Assembly (NCBI GenBank): GCA_903934875.1
Contig: CAIZPP010000053.1
Location: 1 to 49,360, forward strand
Reading direction: 5' to 3'
Source of the DNA: an uncultured Methylococcaceae bacterium
GTDB taxonomy: Bacteria; Pseudomonadota; Gammaproteobacteria; Methylococcales; Methylococcaceae
DNA length: 49,360 nt
Position 1 is the first letter of the stretch, and the number at the start of each line of letters is the position of its first letter. Position numbers and translations under genes: made by a program. The notes below the pieces were generated by a model that saw only the letters and a list, made by a program, of their open reading frames with translations, made no database searches and had not been told where the DNA came from. Below are positions 18,782 to 26,454 of this stretch, in pieces.

Positions 18782-19285
18782 TTACCAATTGATAAATGTC
18801 TTGTGGCCGTTTTCCGCGACTTGCAGGGAAGTCATGGAAATAGCGCCCAACGTCACCTTCTCAGTAAAGAATGTCACTTCCTCCCCCGTCTCTTGCAGCC
18901 CCAAAATGTACAGCAAGGGCAGAAAGTGTTCGGCAGTCGGCACCGAAGCCTTGGCCGCGTCCCCCAGCCGGTCATAGTGGATGATGGCATCATGCTGGTG
19001 GGAGACGATCAACCGCTTGATTTGGCTATCAAAGTCCAAGGCCCAGTCATGGGCTGTGTCTTGCCAGACTACTGCACCCAAATTGTGGACAATGTTTCCG
19101 CTTCCGACAATCAGGATACCCCGCTTGCGAAGCTCCCTCAGTGACTTTCCCAGTCCGTAATGGAAAGCCGGTGGTTTGGAACGGTCAAGGCTGAGTTGCA
19201 CCACCGGAATGTCGGCTAACGGAAACATACGGCACAGAACCGACCAAGCACCGTGGTCCAGGCCCCATTCCAAATCCCAAGAAAT
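18782..19285 (-). pseudogene. 5'-truncated DODA-type extradiol dioxygenase (YgiD-like)
   Basis: The open frame gives about 167 residues that match the C-terminal two thirds of YgiD-type extradiol dioxygenases. Recognisable stretches are WGLDHGAWSVL, IPVVQLSLDRSKPP, ILIVGSGNIVHNL and the C-terminal ISMTSLQV. Full-length members are about 260 residues. The N-terminal part, with the first metal-binding histidines, is absent. In frame, an upstream TAA (19286-19288) ends the reading frame, and the sequence before it is unrelated. The only start would be a TTG at 19273. An active enzyme is therefore unlikely. The break point may mark a deletion or an old insertion. Confidence 0.82.
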
Positions 19286-19288
19286 TTA

Positions 19289-19491
19289 GGGATGTGAAAA
19301 ACATTCGGGCATCCTAAGCGGCTTGCTTTGGCTATACAATATCCACCGTTAAAGGGGGTAACTCTGTGCATAACTGTGTGAAGTTCGGTCTGTGGCCCAA
19401 CTGCCTTGGGCGTTGCAGAGATGTGACTAATTTTTAGCCAGTTGCCTAGTCGCTGTTTGCCCATTGTAGGGCATCATCGCTGCCTCGGAAA
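19289..19491. other. Unassigned sequence beyond the truncated dioxygenase
   Basis: This 203-bp stretch follows the break in the dioxygenase remnant. A minus-strand frame (to 19464) can be read through it, but it crosses into the dioxygenase region in the wrong frame and matches nothing I recognise. It may be the edge of a decayed mobile element. Confidence 0.3.
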
Positions 19492-19673
19492 TTGATCGTT
19501 CCCACGCTCCGGCGTCACTGCCATTAAGTTAAGCCGTTCGTGGTGAGCCTGTCGAACCATGAACGGTTTAACTTCCAACATGTTGGGATTTTCCGTTCAC
19601 CCTTCGACAAGCTCAGGGCGAACGGAAAATCCCTAACTTAATGGCAGTGACACCGGAGCATGGGAGCGATCAA
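19492..19673. repeat. Nested palindrome next to tRNA-Arg
   Basis: The outer arms TTGATCGTTCCCACGCTCCG and CGGAGCATGGGAGCGATCAA continue inward with GTCACTGCCATTAAGTTA and its complement. Inside lie two further palindromes of the CGTTCG class, one around GTGGTGAGCCTGTCGAACC and one around CCTTCGACAAGCTCAGGGCG. This layered structure ends 15 bp from the tRNA. Confidence 0.85.
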
Positions 19674-19688
19674 AAGCTTTGTTTTATT

Positions 19689-19765
19689 TGGTGCCCCGAA
19701 CACGATTCGAACGTGTGACCTTCCCCTTAGGAGGGGGATGCTCTATCCAACTGAGCTACCGGGGC
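19689..19765 (-). tRNA. tRNA-Arg (anticodon CCT)
   Basis: Read on the minus strand, the 77 bases form a full cloverleaf. The acceptor stem is GCCCCGG with TCGGGGC and an encoded CCA. The D-arm is GCTC/GAGC and the anticodon stem TCCCC/GGGGA around loop CTCCTAA. The T-arm is ACACG/CGTGT with TTCGAAT. Anticodon CCT reads AGG, so this is an arginine tRNA. Confidence 0.97.
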
Positions 19766-19885
19766 GAGGGATGGGAAAGGCAGGTTTGCTATGCCTAACT
19801 GTGTTAATTTTAGCACTGATGGCATTGGGATTGCCAGTTGTGCCAGCAATTCTCATCTTAATCCCATTTGATCTAATCCGCCACC

Positions 19886-21109
19886 CTAGGGCAAGCGTTT
19901 GGCAAACACCGCGGCCAGCCGTTCCACGCTAGTTGACAGGGTGTAGTCGGCCAGTACCTTGGCCCGTCCGGCTAGTGCAATTTGGCGTGACTGTACCGGA
20001 TGGTCGATCAAATAGCCTATGGCCGCAGCCAAACCATCCACATCGGAAGGCGCGGCCAAGTAACCGTTCAGGCCGTTTTTAATCAGTTCGGGCACACCGG
20101 TGATGTGGGTGGTGACGCAAGGCAGTTCCATTGCCATCGCCTCCATTAGCACGACCGGCAAGCCTTCGGCAAAACTGGGCAGCACAAAGGCATCTGCGCG
20201 GGCGTAATAGTCCAGGATGCTGTCTTGGTTGACAGCCCCTGCAAATTCAACGGAATCGGACAAGGCGAGTCTCTCTGTCTGCGCCTCCAGAGCGCTTCGG
20301 TCCGGTCCATTGCCGACAAAGGTGAGGCGCACCTTGAACCCTGATGCAATCAGCAGGGCTAGGGCGTCCAGCAAAATGGCCTGCCCCTTGGCGGGTGTCA
20401 ACCGGCCGACGCAAAGCAATTCAAAGGCTGCGTTGGCGGGCCTTGTTGGCCTGGGTGCGAAACGGTCTGGATCGACACCCAGTCGGCAGATTTCGTATTT
20501 GCCCCATTGTGCAACCGGCGACAGTTTCATGATTTGGCTGCGGGCGTAATGGCTGATGCATATCACAAAATCTGCCGCTGCGAGCTTTTCGGCCAAACGG
20601 TACCCTGGCGCATCGTAAAATTCGTCCGGCCCATGCACGGTGAAGGAAAAACCAAGGTTAAATATCGTTTTCACCAGTAGTCCGACCATTGCCGCCGGTG
20701 TCGCGAAATGCACATGCAGATGCCGCAACCCCTCCCGCCGCATCCAGCGCCCTAGCATGGCCGCTTCAATAAAATAGGCTAAGTTCATCAGTGTCTTGCG
20801 CAAGTCTAACCCGCCTAGCCGCAGGGCGGCGGCGAGTCCCCGCGCCAGCCCTTTGGGTTGGCTGAAGAGGCTTGCCAGCAAGGCTGTCATCGCGCCGCGT
20901 ATGCCTTGGCGCTTAACGTACCAAGTGTGTTCTGCTTCTTGCTGTTCGGCGGCGGTGAGCTGGGCGGCGGGCCGGTCAGGGGCGTTGATGGATGCCGGGC
21001 GGATAGTGAAACCCAGCCGCCGCAGTTCCACAATCTCGCGCAGGATGAAAGTGTGCGAGACGGCAGGATATTGGCTGATCAGATAGGCGAGTTTGGGTTG
21101 GCCGCTCAT
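19886..21109 (-). CDS. Glycosyltransferase family 4
   Basis: This 407-residue cytoplasmic enzyme has a two-domain GT-B layout. The N-terminal half has YLISQYPAVSHTFILREI and FTVHGPDEFYD. The C-terminal half has LLCVGRLTPAKGQAILLDAL and the donor-binding run DAFVLPSFAEGLPVVLMEAM, the E(x7)E-type motif of GT4. It likely adds a sugar from a nucleotide donor to a lipid-linked glycan. ATG at 21109 has GGAG six bases upstream and overlaps the preceding stop as ATGA; a GTG at 21124 is less likely. It is the last of three overlapping transferase genes that run divergently from the flippase gene. Confidence 0.92.
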   Translation of the reverse strand: MSGQPKLAYLISQYPAVSHTFILREIVELRRLGFTIRPASINAPDRPAAQLTAAEQQEAEHTWYVKRQGIRGAMTALLASLFSQPKGLARGLAAALRLGGLDLRKTLMNLAYFIEAAMLGRWMRREGLRHLHVHFATPAAMVGLLVKTIFNLGFSFTVHGPDEFYDAPGYRLAEKLAAADFVICISHYARSQIMKLSPVAQWGKYEICRLGVDPDRFAPRPTRPANAAFELLCVGRLTPAKGQAILLDALALLIASGFKVRLTFVGNGPDRSALEAQTERLALSDSVEFAGAVNQDSILDYYARADAFVLPSFAEGLPVVLMEAMAMELPCVTTHITGVPELIKNGLNGYLAAPSDVDGLAAAIGYLIDHPVQSRQIALAGRAKVLADYTLSTSVERLAAVFAKRLP

Positions 21110-22359
21110 GGTTGCTCCAGGCACTGGCGATAAAGGGCGATGGCGGCGTCGATTTTAACCGGCCAGGCGTAGTGCTGCTCGACGCGCTTGCGCCCGGCCA
21201 GCCCCCGTTGCCGCCACTGCTCCGGGTTGTCCACGACATCGGCCAGGGCTTTTGCCATTTCCTCCACCACGGTTGCGCGCCCGCTTGAAGGTATCAGGCA
21301 CCCGATCCCATCGTCGACGATTTCCGCCGGACCGCCATAGGCAAGGGCGATGACCGGGCGGGCGGCGGCCATAGCCTCTAGCAAAACGGCACCGCCGGAC
21401 TCGCGCACTGAGGGCAGGCAGAAGACATGCGCTTGCGCCATCCGTCCGGCCACTTCTGGCAGCGGCAGCGCACCGGTGAAGACGATGTTGCCCTTGAGTT
21501 GCAAGGCTTCGGCCTGGATGCGTAACGGGGCTTCTTCCGGGCCTGATCCAACGATGGTCAGGCGGAACGGAAAGCGCAACCTGGCCACCGCTTCCAGTAG
21601 CATGGCTACGCCTTTGAAGGGCAAAAGCCTCCCCACGAACAAAATTTCCAATGGGTTCCCCTGGGTTGGCGGGTCCGGCCAGTCGGCGGGGGTAAACACA
21701 TCCAGATCGACTCCGTTTTCCAGCATGGCAATGCATTTTGGCCTGAGGCCGGGCGGGATTTCCGCACGGGTTGCCGAGGTGGCGGTCAATATCTTCCTTG
21801 CATGGCGGGATGAGCCGATTAGCCGGTCCACCCAGCGCCCGAGCTTGCGGATGGGGTAAACCCAGTTGGATTCGGCGCGCATAATCTCAGGGTATTCGCC
21901 CGGCGAGCGCAGACCGCCGTTCCACGGCCCCAAAATCAGTGGGATGTGCAATTGATACAGCCGGGTAGCCGCCAGCGGTGACACGGGCGTAGCCTGGTGG
22001 ACGATGTCCCAGTGCCTGCCTTGCTGGCGGAGGCGGCGCAAAGTTCTAAGGGCAACCCAGTCGTAGAGATAGAAGTCCAGCGAGGAAATCAGGAATACCG
22101 GGTGCTCGCTGCGCGGAAACAGCCAGGAGGCCAAGCGGTATAAAGGGCCTGCAAACCATTCGGTGTCGATGTAGACTATGTCCGATCCGGGCAGGGGAGG
22201 GCCTGCCTTTTCCAATGCCGGGCGGTTGCGGATGTGCGTCAGCAACGTGACCGGAAGCTTGCGGGCAAGGCGGGAATACCATTCCCAGCCTATTTGTGAC
22301 ACAGAACCCTGGCCGGGTCCGCATTGATAGGCGGATAATAATACATAAGGGAGGCTCAT
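21106..22359 (-). CDS. Glycosyltransferase family 4
   Basis: This 417-residue GT-B enzyme has an N-terminal glycine-rich acceptor region (SAYQCGPGQGSVSQIGW), the segment ILGPWNGGLRSPGEYP, and a GT4 C-domain. That domain has ILFVGRLLPFKGVAMLLEAV and HVFCLPSVRESGGAVLLEAM. The glycine-rich opening resembles transferases that act on exopolysaccharide or lipopolysaccharide intermediates. It overlaps both neighbours by four bases (ATGA), so the three transferases form one translationally coupled operon. The sugar and acceptor are not readable from the sequence. Confidence 0.9.
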   Translation of the reverse strand: MSLPYVLLSAYQCGPGQGSVSQIGWEWYSRLARKLPVTLLTHIRNRPALEKAGPPLPGSDIVYIDTEWFAGPLYRLASWLFPRSEHPVFLISSLDFYLYDWVALRTLRRLRQQGRHWDIVHQATPVSPLAATRLYQLHIPLILGPWNGGLRSPGEYPEIMRAESNWVYPIRKLGRWVDRLIGSSRHARKILTATSATRAEIPPGLRPKCIAMLENGVDLDVFTPADWPDPPTQGNPLEILFVGRLLPFKGVAMLLEAVARLRFPFRLTIVGSGPEEAPLRIQAEALQLKGNIVFTGALPLPEVAGRMAQAHVFCLPSVRESGGAVLLEAMAAARPVIALAYGGPAEIVDDGIGCLIPSSGRATVVEEMAKALADVVDNPEQWRQRGLAGRKRVEQHYAWPVKIDAAIALYRQCLEQP

Positions 22360-23492
22360 GGCTTTAGCTCCACCAGTCCCAAGCGTTGTAATACTGCCTG
22401 CATGTCATGCAGAAAGCGCTGTTGCCGGAAGTAATCGCCCAAAAGTCCGAATGCGTTTCTGGCGATGGCCTCCCGCTCTGCCGGATGGTTTAAATAATAG
22501 TCCACTTTCTCGTCAAAATCGCTCAAGTCCCATGCCAGAGGAACATAGGTTTGATAGGGAATGAACACTTCAGGGTAGCAATCCAAGTGCGACATGTCCG
22601 GTTTCAGCAGCAGGCTGCCGGTGAACATGGCCTCAAAGTCGCGCCAGCAGACTTCGCCATAGCCGAAAGGGCTGAAGCAGAGTTTGGCATCAAACAATTC
22701 CTGGAAATATTCTTCCCGCGACACCCGTCCCCGGCAAGCCACTTTGAGCCTGCCTTCCAGATGGGTGACTTTGTCAAGTGCCTCTTGGCGCATCCGGGTA
22801 TACCATTCGGTGCCCTTGACTGCGATTCGGGCATGCAAGTCGATGCTGCGCTGTGCGCGCTGCGGAAAGGGGGACAGGAAATAGGGCAGCATGTGGTCGG
22901 AAAATGCGAAATGGGTTCCAAGCAACAGCTTGTCGCGGAAGCCGCCGGGGATGTGGAAGCGTGTCTCGGGATAATCGAGATGGAAACGCCGGGCATAATA
23001 GTCGGTGAGATTGGTGTCGCCTAATGTCGTTTGTCCGTATTGGCTAAAATCCCGAAGCGCTTGTTTCTTCAGATAAACGTCCACCTGTCCGCCGAGCACA
23101 TCCGCGTAGCGCAGGTCGGTGGGGGCAAACCAGTCGAAATAGCCCAAACGCGCCGCAGGCCAAGTTTGCCGGATTTTTCCGACTAGGTTTTCCATCGCCT
23201 GCGGACTGAGGTCGAACCAAGATTGGAAGCACACCGCATCCACTCCGGCCCGGTAAGGGTGCCGGCCATCCTCGAACCGGCTGATGGGCAATTCGCGCAG
23301 TTCGATGTGGTGGCGGGTAGCCAAGATATCCTTGTGGAAAAAATAAGGAAACCATTGGGTTTGGCAGATAAAATCACGCTCGCCGATGAACAGCAAGCGC
23401 TTGTTGCCGCTTTTTTTGGAAAACGGCCACAACAGGCCGGCCCGGTCCAGCAGGGTGCGATGCAAACGCCAGCGCCAAATTGCCGTTTTCAT
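22356..23492 (-). CDS. Glycosyltransferase-like protein, first gene of the operon
   Basis: The 378 residues contain a C-terminal region typical of GT1/exostosin-like transferases: LCFSPFGYGEVCWRDFEAMF and GSLLLKPDMSHLDCYPE, followed by a helical tail. The N-terminal 200 residues are less typical and include VDAVCFQSWFDLSPQ. There is no membrane segment. The start has GGAG about eight bases upstream in the 78-bp divergent spacer shared with the flippase gene. It leads a three-gene operon. The general assignment is good; specificity is unknown. Confidence 0.8.
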   Translation of the reverse strand: MKTAIWRWRLHRTLLDRAGLLWPFSKKSGNKRLLFIGERDFICQTQWFPYFFHKDILATRHHIELRELPISRFEDGRHPYRAGVDAVCFQSWFDLSPQAMENLVGKIRQTWPAARLGYFDWFAPTDLRYADVLGGQVDVYLKKQALRDFSQYGQTTLGDTNLTDYYARRFHLDYPETRFHIPGGFRDKLLLGTHFAFSDHMLPYFLSPFPQRAQRSIDLHARIAVKGTEWYTRMRQEALDKVTHLEGRLKVACRGRVSREEYFQELFDAKLCFSPFGYGEVCWRDFEAMFTGSLLLKPDMSHLDCYPEVFIPYQTYVPLAWDLSDFDEKVDYYLNHPAEREAIARNAFGLLGDYFRQQRFLHDMQAVLQRLGLVELKP

Positions 23493-23570
23493 GTCAGATT
23501 CTCCGCCAAGAATGGTTGATTTTATGCCAAACTGTAAGGAAGTTTAGACTATTGCCAAAATTTTATCTCC

Positions 23571-25154
23571 ATGCCAAGCCTAAAATCCATAAAACAACAA
23601 AAAAAGGTCCAAGTTTCAAGGAACGCCGCCGCACAAATGCTGGGGCAGATATTCTATCTTGCCACCCGTGTGGCATTGCCGCCGTTCATCCTGCATTACA
23701 TTTCGCTGGAGGAATACGGCATTTGGGCGACCTGCTGGATCATTATCGGCTATGTCGGAATGGGAGCCTTCGGCGTGTCCAATGTCTATGTCCGCTATGT
23801 CGCCGAATACAATGCCACTAATCGGCACAAGGAAATAGGCCCTTTACTGGGTGCGGGGCTGTCCATCACCATCACCTTCAGCGTGCTTACCTTGCTTGGG
23901 CTTTGGTTTAGCCTTCCCTGGCTGTTTGCCGCCTTCAAGATTCCGCCCCATCTCCAAGCCACTGCGGGAATACTGATCCTAGGGACGGTGGCTACCATGT
24001 TATTGGACATGACTTTTGGCGCGTTTGCCTATGTGTTGCAAGGCATGCAGAAAATAGCGGAACAAACGTTAGTATGGATAGTGAGTTACCTGTTGGAAAC
24101 GCTGCTGATGGTGGTGATGATGCTGCAAGGTTGGGGCGTGACGAGTTTGCTCTGGGCCTTCGTGGGACGTTATGTGCTGGCGACCCTGGTGTATGTGGTG
24201 CTCTGTTACCGTGCCATTCCCGGCCTGGAGATTCGTCTGCGCGGTGTCGGCTGGGAAACCTTCCAACTGTTTTTCCGCTATGGCGGCATGATGCAAATAT
24301 CCGGTTTGCTGAGTGTTTTTCTGTATTCCTGTGAAAGGCTGGTGGCCGGAACACTGACCGGAGTGGCCGCCGTGGTGCTCTTGGACATAGGGCAGAAGTT
24401 TCCAATGATGAGCACACAGGTTTTCACCACCGTGAACAAAAGCTTGTTAACCGCGCTTACGCATTATCATAGCTTGAATCAGAAGGACGAAATCATCCGG
24501 CTTTATTTGCGCGGTTCGCGTTACTTAAACATGTTAAATGGCTGCGCTTTAGGTTTTATGGCCCCGTTCGCCGTGACTATCATCACCGCTTGGGTAGGCG
24601 TGAACCCAGCCTACCACGAGGCTAGCCTGGTGTTTGTGTGCGCCGCGGCCGGATACCATTTCCATTCGTTAACCGGCCCCTCGTCGACCTATTTTCAGGG
24701 CATCACACGGCCCGGAGCCGCAGTATGGGGTTACTTGGTCCCTCAAGCGTTTTTGCTTGGAGCCGGGTTGGTGGGTGCCTATGCCGTACTAGGGCGTACC
24801 TTGATTGCCGTCATTGCCGCGGCAACCGGTGCCAGAATAGCCAGCAGCCTACTTTTCATTCTCTACACCAATAGCCAATTGGGGGTTGGGCAATGGCGTT
24901 GGGTTTGGCAGGCGTTGCTGCCTGGGCTTGCGCCCTACGCAGTCGGTTACAGCCTCGCCGTTGCCAGCCGGGGTGTTTTGGCGCAACTGGGAACGGAGCG
25001 GTTTGTCCTGATTCCGGCCTTGGCCGCGTTGGCCGTAGTCTACGGTATCCTCATCTTAAGCCTTTTCTATGTCGCCATTTGCCAGCCAGACGAACGGCAG
25101 ACAATAAAGCGTTTATTCGGGCGTATTATCCCGCGTAGGCTAAAGTTTGGTTGA
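23571..25154 (+). CDS. Wzx-like polysaccharide flippase (MOP/MATE superfamily)
   Basis: This 527-residue inner-membrane protein has about 12-14 hydrophobic helices. It starts with the typical amphipathic lead into a first helix (SRNAAAQMLGQIFYLATRVALPPFIL, read here as two parts), then EEYGIWATCW, as in lipopolysaccharide or exopolysaccharide flippases. It would move lipid-linked sugar units across the membrane. It is divergent from the three-transferase operon, with which it likely makes one pathway. No polymerase (Wzy) or initiating transferase lies in the window, so the locus is partial or dispersed. Confidence 0.88.
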   Translation: MPSLKSIKQQKKVQVSRNAAAQMLGQIFYLATRVALPPFILHYISLEEYGIWATCWIIIGYVGMGAFGVSNVYVRYVAEYNATNRHKEIGPLLGAGLSITITFSVLTLLGLWFSLPWLFAAFKIPPHLQATAGILILGTVATMLLDMTFGAFAYVLQGMQKIAEQTLVWIVSYLLETLLMVVMMLQGWGVTSLLWAFVGRYVLATLVYVVLCYRAIPGLEIRLRGVGWETFQLFFRYGGMMQISGLLSVFLYSCERLVAGTLTGVAAVVLLDIGQKFPMMSTQVFTTVNKSLLTALTHYHSLNQKDEIIRLYLRGSRYLNMLNGCALGFMAPFAVTIITAWVGVNPAYHEASLVFVCAAAGYHFHSLTGPSSTYFQGITRPGAAVWGYLVPQAFLLGAGLVGAYAVLGRTLIAVIAAATGARIASSLLFILYTNSQLGVGQWRWVWQALLPGLAPYAVGYSLAVASRGVLAQLGTERFVLIPALAALAVVYGILILSLFYVAICQPDERQTIKRLFGRIIPRRLKFG

Positions 25155-25249
25155 TTAGGTGATATCCAAAAAAAGAAAATCCCATCCGAAAGCCAAGCTG
25201 GGGCTTGGCGCTCCCAGAAGGAACGCCAAGCGCCCCAGCTTGGCGAGGC
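25155..25249 (-). repeat. Half copy of the TTAGGTGAT...GCCAAGCTGG element
   Basis: This starts at TTAGGTGATATCC directly after the flippase stop and contains the palindrome GCCAAGCTGGGGCTTGGCG. It matches the right half of the elements at 25803-25970 and 45358-45528 in reverse orientation. The next element follows after one base. Confidence 0.8.
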
Positions 25250-25250
25250 A

Positions 25251-25439
25251 GCAATTCTCAGTTTGGCCGGAAGCTCCGTCATTTCGGCAGGGATGCCGAA
25301 ATCCGTGCCAAGGACGGTAACAAGACAACGGTTTAGCCTCTCATAATCAACTGGTTGCCATCCATGGACGCTGGATTTTGGCATCCCTGCCGAGATGACG
25401 AGGTTATTTTTGTCGTTTATGGGCCAAACTGAGAATTGC
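25251..25439. repeat. Element with GCAATTCTCAGTTTGGCC ends, copy 2
   Basis: The outer ends GCAATTCTCAGTTTGGCC and GGCCAAACTGAGAATTGC are inverted. The inner part is the CCGTCATTTCGGCAGGGATG / CATCCCTGCCGAGATGACG palindrome. It has the same two-layer design as 16957-17158. Confidence 0.85.
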
Positions 25440-25551
25440 CGACAGGACAAAACCTTGCGTACGGGATGGCATATCCTGACCGGCTTCAGTTTTTTTGGTG
25501 GAACAATAGGTAGTTTTACGGATGCCGCCGACCCGGCGCAATAGTTAAAAT

Positions 25552-25678
25552 CTGATGTTACGCATTGGAGTGGCAAAGCTCGCTTTGCCTGTCAAGGCAA
25601 GCCTTGACACTCCAAAACGAATTCGCACATCGGCAATCCTTTGCAGACAACAGCACAGGGGCCTGTGCGTAACATCAG
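25552..25678. repeat. Inner-shell element, AAGCTCGCTTTGCC cargo, copy 1
   Basis: The ends are CTGATGTTACGCA and TGCGTAACATCAG. The cargo holds GGAGTGGCAAAGCTCGCTTT and a partial complement GTCAAGGCAAGCCTTGACAC. The same cargo is at 41591-41719 and in a truncated copy at 44298-44349, and differs completely from that at 3-140. It lies in a 1.3-kb stretch without genes (25155-26454). Confidence 0.9.
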
Positions 25679-25728
25679 TTAAAATGAATTATTTGAGAAA
25701 GTTTCCTGATTACGATGCTCCGCCAACG

Positions 25729-25802
25729 GTTAAGCCGTTCATGGTTCGACCCTTCGACCCTTCGACAAGCTCAGGACTCAGGACTCACCACGAACGGCTT
25801 AA
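25729..25802. repeat. CGTTCG-class palindrome, copy 3
   Basis: GTTAAGCCGTTCATGG is mirrored by CACGAACGGCTTAA. Two short tandem duplications are visible inside: CGACCCTT twice and AGGACTC twice. Confidence 0.8.
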
Positions 25803-25970
25803 AGTGATTTCCAATAATGAACCTACCAAAACCGGAGTGAATCATCCACGAAAATCACGAACAATTCCTCCGCAAATCACCTTGCCAAGCTGGGGCTTGG
25901 CGTTCCTTTTAGGAGCGCCAAGCACCAGCTTGGCCTTTGGATGGGATGCTCACTATTAGGCATCACCTAA
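25803..25970 (+). repeat. 168-bp element with GCCAAGCTGG core, copy A
   Basis: This runs from AGTGATTTCCAATAATGAA to GGCATCACCTAA and shares its full layout with 45358-45528. The central palindrome is GCCAAGCTGGGGCTTGGCG with GCGCCAAGCACCAGCTTGGC. Confidence 0.82.
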
Positions 25971-26073
25971 GTCCCGGTTTAAGTGGGTAACCACACATTC
26001 CACCGTGTATTGCCATAGTTGCAACAAGTTGTTGCTTTTTTTGGATGATAGAGGACAATATCCGCACCGTAAA

Positions 26074-26247
26074 TCCTGATTAGGGAGAGTCTTCGGCTAA
26101 CAAAATAAAACCCGTCGTTCCTGCCTGGATGCCGGAAACCAGAGAAAAAGACGGTAGCCAGCTTGCCATCCCTGGACGCTGGATAGCGGCAACCCAGCCG
26201 GTATGACGATGCTTTTGCCGCTGGCTGAAGAATCTTCCTAATCAGGA
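26074..26247. repeat. Palindrome with TCCTGATTAGG ends
   Basis: The outer arms TCCTGATTAGGGAGAGTCTT and AATCTTCCTAATCAGGA enclose a CCCGTCGTTCCTGCCTGGAT-type palindrome of the family also seen at 16996-17132, 25267-25400, 33373-33556 and 41528-41582. Confidence 0.78.
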
Positions 26248-26330
26248 AAGTAATGTAGAAGGATGGGTAGAGGCTTAGGATGCCGAAACCCATAAGAATG
26301 CTCCAATGTTGTGATGGGTTCCGCTTACGC

Positions 26331-26368
26331 TCTACCCATCTACCCATCTACCCATCTACCCATCTACC
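26331..26368. repeat. Octanucleotide tandem repeat upstream of the adhesin gene
   Basis: TCTACCCA is repeated 4.75 times without error, ending 86 bp before the adhesin ATG. An 8-bp unit can change copy number by slippage and would alter promoter spacing. It may also be part of a wider palindrome starting with GATGGGTTCCGC. Confidence 0.9.
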
Positions 26369-26397
26369 GGGCTTATTCCGGCCTACATTTGACACCC

Positions 26398-26410
26398 TGT
26401 GTAACATCAG
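26398..26410 (+). repeat. Solo right end of the inner-shell element
   Basis: TGTGTAACATCAG matches the right end with one change, 44 bp before the adhesin start. No left end is found nearby. Confidence 0.55.
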
Positions 26411-26454
26411 TCATTAAAACTTTTATGTTGGCTACCATAGAGAGAATCAAAAAA

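Noticed and set aside
19216-19464. An 82-codon minus-strand frame near the truncated dioxygenase
   Set aside because: It reads the dioxygenase remnant in the wrong frame at its end and shows no recognisable motif. It may contain decayed sequence, but no gene can be supported.
25555-25959. A 134-codon open frame in the repeat-rich gap
   Set aside because: It runs through three different palindromes and has no coding pattern or ribosome-binding site.
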